Below, in pieces: positions 8,780-17,148 of a DNA stretch of 64,000 nt. How positions within the stretch are numbered: position 1 is the first letter of the stretch; each line of letters starts with the position of its first letter. The DNA is from Opitutia bacterium (GTDB lineage Bacteria; Verrucomicrobiota; Verrucomicrobiia; Opitutales; Opitutaceae). The notes under the pieces were generated by a model. It was not told the DNA's origin, ran no database searches, and saw nothing but the letters and a program-made list of their open reading frames with translations. The stretch lies in NCBI GenBank assembly GCA_016217545.1, contig JACRHT010000017.1:1178001-1242000 (forward strand), written 5' to 3'. The translations under genes were made by a program, and so were the position numbers.

Positions 8780-10798
8780 ATGAAGCAACTTCTCTCCCGC
8801 CTCGCCGCTGGCGCGCTCACCCTGAGCGTCGCCCTTTCGTCGCTCCCGGCGCAACCCGCCCCGACCGTCCCGGCGCCCGCGAACCTCCCCGCCACCGGCA
8901 ACGTCGGGCCGATCGATCTCCGCGAGGAAAGCATCGACCAAGTCATCGCCCTCGTCGAGCGGCTCACCGGCAAGACTGTCCTGCGCCCGCAGGCACTCCC
9001 AGCCGCCACCATCACGGTGCATCTCAAAGAGAGCGTCACGCGTGAAGAAGCCATCCGCGCGCTCGAAACGCTGCTCGCCCTCAACGGCGTGGCCCTCACC
9101 CCGATGGATGCCCACTACATCAAGGTGACAGCCCTCAACATGGCCAAATCCGAGGCGCCGGAACTGATCGAAGGCTCCACCCTCGCCCTCCCGCCCAGTG
9201 GCCGCCTCGCCGCGAAAATCTTCCAGCTCTCCTTCCTCCGCGTCGCCGAGTTCATGCCGCAGATCGCCGGCCTGCTCTCGCCCAACACCGGCAGCCCGCC
9301 CGTCATCTTCGAAAAAGCCAACGCCGCGCTCATCACCGATTCGATCAGCAACCTCCAGCGCATCGAAACGCTCCTGAACCGCCTCGATCAGCCCGCGCTC
9401 ACCGGTCTCACGCCGAAGTTCTACACGTTGCAATACGCCAAGGCCTCCGACGTCGTGAACAAGATGCGCACCATCCTCTCGGGCGCGCTCCAGTCGCAAA
9501 TCGGCACCGCCACCAGTTACAACGCCGACGACCGCACCAATCAGGTCATCGTCATCTCCGACCCGCGCCAGGTCGCCTTCTTCGACGACCTCATCGCCAA
9601 GCTCGACGTCAAATCCGACCCGAACACCCGCAACGAGGTCATCTACCTCAAGCACGCCACCGCCAAGGACGTCGCTCAAATTCTCTCGCAGCTCGTCACC
9701 GGCCAGAACAACGCCGCCCGCGCCCAGGAATCCGGCCGGCCCAACGTCGTCACCGCGGCGCCCGTTCCCGCCCCCGGCGGCGCACCTGCGCCCGCCGCGA
9801 CCATCGTCAACGTCGCCGGCGCGCCCAATCTCCTCGAGCCGTCCAACCAGTTCAGCGCGCTCCTCACCATCCTCGCCGAAGAGCGCACCAACGCCATCGT
9901 CGTCTCCGGCACCGTCGATGACATCCGCCTCATCAACGACCTCGTTGCAAAGATCGACCTCCTCCTCGCCCAAGTCCGCATCGAGGTCGTCATCGCCGAA
10001 GTCACGCTCGGCGACGAGGCCACCTCCGGCATCAGCGCCCTCGGCCTGAAAATCGACAAGGACAAGCTCGTTGGAGGCTCCTTCGCGATGGCCGGCGCGT
10101 CCAGCAGCGCCGTCACGGGCACGCGCCAGCCGACCGGCGACGTCGACCTCGCCGCCGAAATCGCGCTCACCTCCACGCCGCGCAAGAGCAACGCCACCAT
10201 CCTCTCCGTGCCGAACATCATCACGACACACAACAAGGAGGGCAAAATCTTCGTCGGCGAACAGCGACCCACCATCAGCAGCTACCTCAACGACTCCACG
10301 GGCACGAACACATCCAACTCCGGCTATCGCTCCACCGTTTCCTACAAGGACATCGGCATCGAACTCACCGTGAAGCCGCTCATCGGCACCGACGGTTCCG
10401 TGCAGCTCGAGATCAAGCAGGAGGTGAATGACATCCTCGGCGAGATCACCATCGACGGCAACCAGCAGCCCCGCATCGGCCGCCGCTCGACCAATTCCTT
10501 CGTCTCCGTCAAGAGCGGCGACATCGTCGTTCTCGGCGGCCTGCAGCGCACGACAAAATCCAAGAGCACCTCGCGCCTCGGCCCCATTCCGTTCCTCGGT
10601 GACCTGCTCGGGACCCGGAAGCGCGAGGACACGCGCACCGACCTCGTGTTTTTCCTCCGTCCCACCGTTCTCAACAACACCGCGTCCGACAACGCCCCGG
10701 CGCTCCAGCAGATCGACAAGCTGCCCAAGAAGGATCGCGACCCCATCCGCGAAGCCATCGGCCAGCCCCTGCCGGACCCGAAGAAGAAATCCCGCTGA
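8780..10798 (+). CDS. gspD: Type II secretion system secretin GspD
   Basis: This is a 672-residue outer-membrane secretin, the exit channel of the T2SS. The order is: signal peptide (1-25), Pro/Ala linker, N0-like domain (about 40-115, containing VIALVERLTGKTV), N1-N3 modules (about 200-390, with FYTLQYAKASDVVNKM and the repeat-like VIYLKHATAKDVAQILSQL), and the C-terminal secretin domain (about 450-640). The latter contains VGEQRPTISS and the near-terminal signature GDIVVLGGLQ. The ATG at 8780 gives a clean signal peptide; the upstream open frame does not. A pair of palindromes separates it from gspE. No pilotin gene is seen nearby. Confidence 0.93.
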   Translation: MKQLLSRLAAGALTLSVALSSLPAQPAPTVPAPANLPATGNVGPIDLREESIDQVIALVERLTGKTVLRPQALPAATITVHLKESVTREEAIRALETLLALNGVALTPMDAHYIKVTALNMAKSEAPELIEGSTLALPPSGRLAAKIFQLSFLRVAEFMPQIAGLLSPNTGSPPVIFEKANAALITDSISNLQRIETLLNRLDQPALTGLTPKFYTLQYAKASDVVNKMRTILSGALQSQIGTATSYNADDRTNQVIVISDPRQVAFFDDLIAKLDVKSDPNTRNEVIYLKHATAKDVAQILSQLVTGQNNAARAQESGRPNVVTAAPVPAPGGAPAPAATIVNVAGAPNLLEPSNQFSALLTILAEERTNAIVVSGTVDDIRLINDLVAKIDLLLAQVRIEVVIAEVTLGDEATSGISALGLKIDKDKLVGGSFAMAGASSSAVTGTRQPTGDVDLAAEIALTSTPRKSNATILSVPNIITTHNKEGKIFVGEQRPTISSYLNDSTGTNTSNSGYRSTVSYKDIGIELTVKPLIGTDGSVQLEIKQEVNDILGEITIDGNQQPRIGRRSTNSFVSVKSGDIVVLGGLQRTTKSKSTSRLGPIPFLGDLLGTRKREDTRTDLVFFLRPTVLNNTASDNAPALQQIDKLPKKDRDPIREAIGQPLPDPKKKSR

Positions 10799-10835
10799 CC
10801 ATGTCCGCGACCACGGTTTCGCCGTCTTCGAGGTG

Positions 10836-10910
10836 GAGCGCATTGACCTCAATGCGCTCAAACGCCCGCCCGCTTCGCCCGTCCTCGAACGCGTTGGGGT
10901 CAACGCGTTC
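10836..10910. repeat. Two perfect palindromes between gspD and gspE (REP-like pair)
   Basis: The first hairpin pairs GAGCGCATTGA (10836-10846) with TCAATGCGCTC (10849-10859). The second pairs GAACGCGTTG (10887-10896) with CAACGCGTTC (10901-10910). The outer edges are also related: GGTGGAGCGCATTGACC at 10832 matches, as reverse complement and with few mismatches, the sequence ending at 10915. This looks like two inverted copies of one repeat, as in BIME elements. No T-tract follows, so it is not a simple terminator. It could still tune gspD/gspE mRNA levels. Confidence 0.75.
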
Positions 10911-10919
10911 CACCTGACC

Positions 10920-12617
10920 ATGGCCGCGCCCACTCTCTCCACGCCCGATTTCCTGCGCGACTGGCCCGACGCGGACCAGCTGCGCCAACTCCGCGAAGCT
11001 CCCCGCGCCGAGCGCCAGGAGCTCCTCGCCGTCTTCCGCAACCTCTCGCCCGGCGCCGTCCTCCCATTCATCGCCGAGCAGACAAACCTGCCCGTCGTCG
11101 CCACCCTTGCGGCCGACGCCGATGCCATCGCCACTCTCCCCGCGCGCCTCGTGCACGACTATCAAGTCCTGCCCGTCAGCGTCGGCGCGCCGGCCAAGAA
11201 CGGCGACGGCCCGCTCCACCTCGCCACCTCGTGGCCACCCGACGACGACGTCCGCGACTGGGTCGCCGTCTTCACGCCGCGCCGCGTGCAATGGCACCTC
11301 GCCGCCGCCGACCGCCTCCGTCAGCTCATCATCGAGAACTACGGCGTCGGCGCCGGCTCCATCGAGGACACCGACGAGCCCGACACCTTCGCCTCCGGCG
11401 CCGCACTCAACATCGAAGCCGACGCCGATGCCGCCGTCGTGCGCTTCGTCCGCGACATCATCGCCCAAGCCATCGAGGACGGCGCGACCGACATCCATTT
11501 CGAACCGCAGGAAGGCCAGCTCCGCATCCGCTACCGCGTCGACGGCCTCCTCGTCCCCGTGCCCGTCCCGGAAAACCTGCTGCGCTACCAGGACGCCATC
11601 ATCTCGCGCCTGAAGATCATGGCGCGTCTCAACATCTCCGAGAAACGCCTCCCGCAGGACGGCCGCATCAACTTCAAAGCCGGCGACAACGTCCTCGATA
11701 TCCGCGTCTCGACCATCCCGACCATCTACGCCGAGTCCGTCTCGCTCCGCCTCCTCAACCAAAAGAAGGAAGCCTACACGATGGACCGCCTCGGCATGGA
11801 TGAGTCCGAGCAGGCCATCATCACCAAGGTCCTCGATTACCCGCACGGCATCATCCTCGTCACCGGCCCGACCGGCTCCGGCAAATCGACTTCGCTCAAC
11901 GCGTTTCTGCGCAAGATCAACTCAACCGACCTCCGCATCGTCACCGTCGAGGACCCGATCGAATACGAAGTCCCCGGCTCAAACCAGATGCAGGTCCGCC
12001 CCGAAATCGGCCTCACCTTCGCCAGCGCGCTGCGCCACGTGCTCCGCCAGGACCCCGACGTCATCATGGTCGGCGAAATTCGCGACCGCGAAACCGCCGA
12101 CATCGCCATCCGCGCCTCGCTCACCGGTCACTTGGTTTTCTCGACGTTGCACACGAACGACGCCCCCGGCGCCATCACGCGCCTCATCGACATGGGCATC
12201 GAGCCGTTCCTCGTCGCGTCGTCGATCGAACTCGTCATCGCCCAACGCCTCGTGCGGCGCCTCTGCCCCGACTGCGCCACCAAGGAGCCGATCAGCCAGA
12301 TGAAGCTCCGCGACACCCTCGCGATTCTCGGCCTCGAAGCCTCGCTCGCCGAGGGCGTCACGCATGTCCCCAAGCCCTGCGGTTGCGAACGCTGCCGCAA
12401 CACCGGCTACCGCGGCCGCATCGGTCTCTTCGAGATTCTCAAGCCCGACGAATCGCTCCACGACCTTATCGTCCACCGCGAATCGACGCGCGCCCTCGCC
12501 AAAGTCGCCCGCGACCACGGCATGCGCACGCTGCAACAATCCGGCTGGGCCAAGGTCCTCGCCGGCCACACGACACTCGAGGAAGTCCTCCGCGTCATCA
12601 CGGTGGCGGAAAAGTGA
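10920..12617 (+). CDS. gspE: Type II secretion system ATPase GspE
   Basis: This is a 565-residue cytoplasmic ATPase that drives pseudopilus assembly. An N-terminal GspE/PilB-type domain covers about residues 1-150. The ATPase core follows, with Walker A GPTGSGKST, an Asp-box region (VTVEDPIEYEVPG) and Walker B LRQDPDVIMVGEIRDRETA. A His-box region (GHLVFSTLHTNDAPG) comes next. The tetracysteine zinc site is complete: CPDC followed by CGCERC about 45 residues later, as in GspE rather than PilT. ATG at 10920 is used; it sits just after the palindrome pair, with no visible Shine-Dalgarno sequence. It belongs with gspD and gspF in one plus-strand group. Confidence 0.94.
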   Translation: MAAPTLSTPDFLRDWPDADQLRQLREAPRAERQELLAVFRNLSPGAVLPFIAEQTNLPVVATLAADADAIATLPARLVHDYQVLPVSVGAPAKNGDGPLHLATSWPPDDDVRDWVAVFTPRRVQWHLAAADRLRQLIIENYGVGAGSIEDTDEPDTFASGAALNIEADADAAVVRFVRDIIAQAIEDGATDIHFEPQEGQLRIRYRVDGLLVPVPVPENLLRYQDAIISRLKIMARLNISEKRLPQDGRINFKAGDNVLDIRVSTIPTIYAESVSLRLLNQKKEAYTMDRLGMDESEQAIITKVLDYPHGIILVTGPTGSGKSTSLNAFLRKINSTDLRIVTVEDPIEYEVPGSNQMQVRPEIGLTFASALRHVLRQDPDVIMVGEIRDRETADIAIRASLTGHLVFSTLHTNDAPGAITRLIDMGIEPFLVASSIELVIAQRLVRRLCPDCATKEPISQMKLRDTLAILGLEASLAEGVTHVPKPCGCERCRNTGYRGRIGLFEILKPDESLHDLIVHRESTRALAKVARDHGMRTLQQSGWAKVLAGHTTLEEVLRVITVAEK

Positions 12618-12620
12618 GAA

Positions 12621-12711
12621 GCAAAGTCCAGAGCCCAGAGTCTAGAGTCCCGAGCCGACGATCTCTCAGCGCCATATCCGCTACTCTCAGCTCTAGACTC
12701 TCAGCTCTCAG
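12621..12711. repeat. Period-7 repeat arrays in inverted orientation before gspF
   Basis: From 12621 to 12655 five consecutive 7-mers read GCAAAGT, CCAGAGC, CCAGAGT, CTAGAGT, CCCGAGC. From 12663 to 12711 seven 7-mers run in phase, four of them CTCTCAG or CTCTAGA. The two arrays are roughly reverse complements: AGAGTCTAGAG at 12637 pairs with CTCTAGACTCT at 12691. The array ends 16 nt before the gspF start codon. Confidence 0.8.
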
Positions 12712-12727
12712 CTAAGCCGCCGCCGCC

Positions 12728-13987
12728 ATGCCCCGCTTCACCTACACCGCCCGCTCCGGCACCGGCCAGACCGTCGAGGCCACACTCGACGCTCCCAGCC
12801 GCAAGGACGCGGCGCGCCTCCTCGCAGCCCGCGGCCTGCGCCCGATCAGCCTGAACGAACTCGGCGGCGCCCCCACGGCGGCGGCGAAAAAATCCCCGAC
12901 CGTCTCGGACGCCCTCCCCAAGCTCTTCGCCGAACGCAGCGCGCATCGCCAGTTCAGCGAGGATCTCCAGCTGCCGTTTTTCCAGGCGCTCTCGGACCTG
13001 ATCGGCAGCGGCCTCCCCGCCGGCGAAGCCGTGCGCCTGCTCAGCCAGCGCCTGCAGGAGCCGCAGCTCCGCGGGCTCTGCGCCGCGTTGTGGGAACGCC
13101 TCAGCGAAGGCCTGCCGCTCTCGCAAGCGATGGAGTCGCTCCCCGGCACGTTCACCACGCACGCTGTCAACCTCATCGCCGCCGGCGAAGCGACGGGCAA
13201 TCTCCGCGAAGTGCTCCAGCGCCTCGTGCAGCACTACACCGCACAACGCGAGATGCGCCGCACCCTGACCGCCGCCCTCGCCTACCCCGTGTTCATCTGC
13301 ACGATCGCGGTCGGCGTCATCATTTTCTTCATCTTCTTCCTGCTGCCGCGCCTGCAGACGCTGCTCAATTCGCTCGGCGGCAAAATGCCGTGGGCCACGC
13401 GCCTGCTCATCGGCATGTCGGACTTCCTGCTGCACTACGGCATCATCGCGCTTGTCGGCGCCGTGCTGACCATCGTGTTTTTCTGGCGCTGGCGCAAAAC
13501 GGCCAAAGGCCGTGCCGCCACCGACGCGTGGGTCCTGCGCGCGCCGTTCGCCGGCCGCTTCGTCTCGGCGGCGACGATCCACAACTTCGCCTCCACGCTC
13601 GCCGTGCTGCTCGAGAACGGCGTCACGACCGCCGAGGCGCTGCGCATGACCGAGCGCACGATCGCCAACCGCTCGCTCCAAGCCGCGTTCCGCGACGCCA
13701 CCAGCCGCGTGCTCGAGGGCGAAAGCCTCTCCCAGTCGCTGGCCAAGACGCAGTGCTTCCCGCCGCTCGTGATCGACCGCCTCGCCGTCGGTGAGAGCAC
13801 CGGCCAGCTCGCGCCCAGCCTGCGCAACATCGCCGCCTCGTATCAGGACGATCTCTCGCGCCAAGTGAACCTGTTGACGCAAGTGATCTCGACCGGCGTG
13901 CTGCTCGTCGCGTTCACCTTCGTCGCCTTCATCGCCTACGCGATCGTCTCCGCCGTCTTCTCCGTCAGCGCGAGCTTCAAGTTCTAG
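12728..13987 (+). CDS. gspF: Type II secretion system inner-membrane platform protein GspF
   Basis: This is a 419-residue protein. A cytoplasmic N-terminus (MPRFTYTARSGTGQTVEATL) and two T2SSF helical bundles (about residues 75-195 and 280-400) alternate with three membrane segments near 185-215, 235-255 and 385-415. This is the standard GspF/PilC layout. GspF links the GspE ATPase to the pseudopilus in the inner membrane. The ATG at 12728 gives the conserved start. It is separated from gspE by a 110-nt spacer filled with period-7 repeats, so co-transcription is likely but not tight. Confidence 0.93.
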   Translation: MPRFTYTARSGTGQTVEATLDAPSRKDAARLLAARGLRPISLNELGGAPTAAAKKSPTVSDALPKLFAERSAHRQFSEDLQLPFFQALSDLIGSGLPAGEAVRLLSQRLQEPQLRGLCAALWERLSEGLPLSQAMESLPGTFTTHAVNLIAAGEATGNLREVLQRLVQHYTAQREMRRTLTAALAYPVFICTIAVGVIIFFIFFLLPRLQTLLNSLGGKMPWATRLLIGMSDFLLHYGIIALVGAVLTIVFFWRWRKTAKGRAATDAWVLRAPFAGRFVSAATIHNFASTLAVLLENGVTTAEALRMTERTIANRSLQAAFRDATSRVLEGESLSQSLAKTQCFPPLVIDRLAVGESTGQLAPSLRNIAASYQDDLSRQVNLLTQVISTGVLLVAFTFVAFIAYAIVSAVFSVSASFKF

Positions 13988-14058
13988 GGGCCTTCCCTGT
14001 CCATCCGGTGTCCGGGGCCAGCCGGTTCGTTCGTCGTGATTTTATATCCTCCACGCCC

Positions 14059-14535
14059 ATGTCGAAAATCACCCCCTGCCTCTGGTTCAACGGCGACGCC
14101 GAAGCGGCCGCCAACTTCTACGTCTCGCTCCTGCCCGGCTCGCGCATCGATCGCGTGTTTCGCTCGCCGCTCGACTGGCCGAGCGGCAAGGCGGGCGACG
14201 TCCTCACGGTCGAGTTCACCCTCGGCGGCCAGCCTTACCTCGCGCTGAACGGCGGTGACAACTTCAAGTTCACCCCCGCCGTCTCCTTCCAGATTCACAC
14301 CGCCGACCAGGCCGAAACTGACCGCCTGTGGGCCGCGATCCTCGCCAACGGAGGCCGCGAGATGGGCTGTAGCTGGATCACCGACCGCTGGGGCCTCGCG
14401 TGGCAAATCGTGCCGCGCCGCCTCACCGAGCTCATGCAAGACCCGGACCCCGCGCGCGCCCAACGCGCGATGGCTGCGATGATGGAAATGGTGAAAATCG
14501 ACGTCGCCGCGCTCGAACGCGCGGTCGGCCCGTAA
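14059..14535 (+). CDS. PhnB-like VOC-superfamily protein
   Basis: This is a 158-residue protein with the N-terminal motif ITPCLWFNGDAEAAANFYVS, followed by LALNGG and a late WGLAWQIVPRRL. This pattern marks the PhnB/3-demethylubiquinone methyltransferase-like branch of the glyoxalase/VOC fold. These are small cytoplasmic dimers, mostly of unknown substrate. The start is the ATG at 14059, since VOC proteins begin close to this motif. It has no functional link to the flanking secretion genes. Confidence 0.85.
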   Translation: MSKITPCLWFNGDAEAAANFYVSLLPGSRIDRVFRSPLDWPSGKAGDVLTVEFTLGGQPYLALNGGDNFKFTPAVSFQIHTADQAETDRLWAAILANGGREMGCSWITDRWGLAWQIVPRRLTELMQDPDPARAQRAMAAMMEMVKIDVAALERAVGP

Positions 14536-14673
14536 GGGGCGGCCGCCATCCGCGGCACCGGAGATTGACCGATCGGACCTGGACGCCTAACTGTCGGGCG
14601 CCCCGCCCGTCGCCGCACCACGCACGCGACCCCCGCGTGCCGCGACGGACGTCGCTCACACGACACCCACGCC

Positions 14674-15105
14674 ATGAACCCCACGGTCCGCAACATCCTC
14701 GCCGTGATCGCCGGCCTCGTCGCCGGCGGTCTGGCCAACACCCTCCTCATCACCGTCGGTCCGCACGTCTTCCCGCCGCCCGCGGGCATGGACGTCAACA
14801 ACGTCGAAAGCATCCGTGCCCACGCCCACGAACTGCAGCCCGCGCATTTCGTGTTCCCGTTCCTCGCGCACGCCATGAACGCTTTTGTCGGCGGCCTCGT
14901 CGCCTACGTCGTCGCTGCGAGCCGGCGCGCCGTCTTCGCGTGGGCCATGGGCGGCCTTTCCCTCTGCGGCGGCATCGCGGCGGCGGTCATGATTCCGGCC
15001 CCCGCGTGGTTCGTCGCGCTCGACCTGATTGTCGCCTACCTGCCGATGGCGTGGCTGGCGATCAAGCTCGGCGAAAAGCTGACGGCAAAACCCGCCGCTG
15101 CCTGA
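14674..15105 (+). CDS. Small integral membrane protein, unknown
   Basis: This is a 143-residue protein with four likely membrane helices (about residues 8-30, 60-82, 88-108 and 112-132). The first loop holds a Pro-rich turn (GPHVFPPPAGMD) and an HAHELQPAHF stretch that faces outside or sits in the loop. I do not recognise a family with a known role. The length and layout fit the many small four-helix proteins of unknown function. It ends shortly before a convergent minus-strand gene. Confidence 0.55.
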   Translation: MNPTVRNILAVIAGLVAGGLANTLLITVGPHVFPPPAGMDVNNVESIRAHAHELQPAHFVFPFLAHAMNAFVGGLVAYVVAASRRAVFAWAMGGLSLCGGIAAAVMIPAPAWFVALDLIVAYLPMAWLAIKLGEKLTAKPAAA

Positions 15106-15157
15106 GTGTCTGGTCCCGCGCGGACTGCGCGCGGCGCCCATCGACCGCGGCGCGAGA

Positions 15158-15424
15158 TCAGCTGCTCCGCGCCGCGCGCTGGATTTCGTCGCGCCGGCGC
15201 CGGCCCGCCTCCATCCGGAGTTCCTCCGGGGACGGACGATTCGGCGCGACCAACAGGTAGATCAATGCGCCGATTCCGCTGACCAAGATGACCACGAGCA
15301 CCCACACGATCCGCATCGTCGGATCGAGTCGCTCGTTCTTGATCGCGGAGATCAGCGCATAGAGCCAGAGCGCAAAGAGCGCGAGCAACGCACCGATGCC
15401 GAAAATACCGCCGAGAACATTCAT
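15158..15424 (-). CDS. PLDc_N-type two-helix membrane protein
   Basis: This is an 88-residue protein. Two hydrophobic helices (about 3-27 and 42-62) flank a short basic loop, AIKNERLDPTMRIVWVLVV, matching the phospholipase D N-terminal membrane domain that also occurs alone. The C-terminus is charged and ends in RRRRDEIQRAARSS. The role of stand-alone copies is unknown. It is likely an inner-membrane protein. Confidence 0.65.
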   Translation of the reverse strand: MNVLGGIFGIGALLALFALWLYALISAIKNERLDPTMRIVWVLVVILVSGIGALIYLLVAPNRPSPEELRMEAGRRRRDEIQRAARSS

Positions 15425-15531
15425 GTGATTTGAGGAGTTTCGTGGCCCTTGCGGCTAGACAATCGGACCCGAAATTCCGCGCAACGGCGAATTCGCCCGC
15501 GCAAACGCGCGCCACGCGCCAGGTCGCGGCG

Positions 15532-17148
15532 CTACTTTGCGGACGCGTCGATCTTCGCCGACGCCGCGCGCTCGGCCGTGAGGCGCGCTTTGCGGTCCGC
15601 GATTTTCTTCAGCAACAGCGCACCACCGATCGCCGCCGCGCCGAGGACCGTCGGCGAACCACCGCCACCGCCGCCGCCACCACCCGACGAGCCAGAGCCT
15701 CCGGTTGACCCGCTGGAACCCGTGCCGCCCGTCCCGCCGGTCTGCGCGCTGCTCGTCATCAGGCCGAGCGAGAGGCGATTGCCGAAACGGCTGCTGAACG
15801 CCGGCAGCACGTAATCCATGTCGCCGTTGCCGACGCCGAACCAACTCAGCAGGTCGCGCGCGTATTCGTCGACTGAGACGCCGGGAATGAGCCGGCCTTG
15901 GCCGGTGTCGATGGAGGCGCGTTGCTGCAAATCGGGATAGTAGCCCTGCTCGGGATTGCCGGCGACGCGGCCGCCCGCCACCGAACCGCCCATGACGAAG
16001 TGGTTGCCGCCCCACGCGTGGTCCGAGCCGTTGCCGTTCGACGTGAGCGTGCGGGCGAAGTCCGACGCGGAGAAGAGCGTGACCTTGTTTTGCAAACCAA
16101 GCTCTCCGAGCGCGGTGTAGAAGAAGCCGACCGCCTGGCTCACGGTGCGCAGGAGCGTCAGCTGGTTGTTGATGAGCTCGTCGTGGTGATCCCAGCCGCC
16201 GATCTGCACGAAGAACACCTGTCGCTTCGCGCCGAGCTTGCCGGCGACGGAGGCGATCTTCGCGATCATCGCGAGATTGTTGGCGAGCGTGTTGCCGCTC
16301 GGGACGGCGGTGGCGAGCGTCACGCCGGTGAGCGCGCCGGAGAATTCGTAGTAAGCGTCGATCGCAGCGGCCGAGTTGCCGCCGTAGGACTGGTCGAACA
16401 GGCTGCTGTATTGCGCTTCGAGCAGGCTGTCCGCGGCGGCCGTGCGCAGGGCGGTCAGGCTGTTCGTCGCAGTGGGACTGTAACCGGTGAGCGCCGTGGC
16501 GCCGGCGGAGCTGACGGTGTAGCCGAAGGTGCGCTCGCCGGTGAGGAAGGTGTTTTGCCCCGAGAGCGAGATCATCATCGAGACGAGGCTCGCGGAATTG
16601 AGCGACTTGATGATGTCGCCGGCGCGGCCGCCCCAGCCGATGGCGGTGCGCTGGTCGGGCATGCACGTCTGCCACTGCTTCACCTGGTCGGCGTGCGAGT
16701 AGAGCGAGATGGGGCGATACTTGTTGGCCTTGTAGTCGGCGAGCGTCGTGGGGCGGACGAGCGAGCCGACGTTCGAGACGAAGGAGAGTTTGCCCTGCGT
16801 GAAGAGGTCGCGCACCTCGGTCATCGACGGGTGGATGCCGAGCGTGCGGCCGCCGAGGTTCGACGGCGTGATCTCGAGCAACGTGTCCTTCGCGAGCGCG
16901 AGGTTGCCGCGGACCGTGGAGTAGGCGGCGTATTCCGCCGCCGTGGTCGGCACGAGCATGTTGAACGAGTCGTTGCCGCCGGCGAGGAAGAGGCAGACGA
17001 GCGCCTTGTAGTCGCTCGGCGCGGTCTGTGCGGCGAGCGAATTGGCGAGGCGGAGCGAGAGCAGCGTGGAGAGGACGGCCGTGCCCTTCACGCCAGCGCA
17101 GCTGGCTTGGCCGAGGAACTGGCGACGGGTGATCGAGGGAGCGCTCAT
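15532..17148 (-). CDS. DUF1501 family protein with Tat signal and Gly-rich membrane tail
   Basis: This is a 538-residue protein. The N-terminus ITRRQFLGQASCAG is a twin-arginine signal followed by a hydrophobic stretch, so it is exported folded. The body matches DUF1501 (sulfatase-like), including VCLFLAGGNDSFNML and VQIGGWDHHDEL, in which the His/Asp cluster suggests a metal site. The C-terminus has GSSGGGGGGGGGSP, one helix, then a basic tail about 25 residues long, resembling a GlyGly-CTERM signal. Its ATG overlaps the stop of the upstream DUF1800 gene (ATGA), so the two are translationally coupled. The DUF1800/DUF1501 pair is common in Verrucomicrobiota and Planctomycetota, with no settled function. 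Confidence 0.85.
   Translation of the reverse strand: MSAPSITRRQFLGQASCAGVKGTAVLSTLLSLRLANSLAAQTAPSDYKALVCLFLAGGNDSFNMLVPTTAAEYAAYSTVRGNLALAKDTLLEITPSNLGGRTLGIHPSMTEVRDLFTQGKLSFVSNVGSLVRPTTLADYKANKYRPISLYSHADQVKQWQTCMPDQRTAIGWGGRAGDIIKSLNSASLVSMMISLSGQNTFLTGERTFGYTVSSAGATALTGYSPTATNSLTALRTAAADSLLEAQYSSLFDQSYGGNSAAAIDAYYEFSGALTGVTLATAVPSGNTLANNLAMIAKIASVAGKLGAKRQVFFVQIGGWDHHDELINNQLTLLRTVSQAVGFFYTALGELGLQNKVTLFSASDFARTLTSNGNGSDHAWGGNHFVMGGSVAGGRVAGNPEQGYYPDLQQRASIDTGQGRLIPGVSVDEYARDLLSWFGVGNGDMDYVLPAFSSRFGNRLSLGLMTSSAQTGGTGGTGSSGSTGGSGSSGGGGGGGGGSPTVLGAAAIGGALLLKKIADRKARLTAERAASAKIDASAK

Noticed and set aside
8468-11134. Long upstream extension of the small exported protein gene on the minus strand
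   Set aside because: The extension lies opposite gspD and has antisense-type composition; the signal peptide starts at 8467.
12701-13882. Minus-strand frame opposite gspF
   Set aside because: Ala/Arg/Glu-rich shadow with no signal or domain; gspF is clear on the plus strand.
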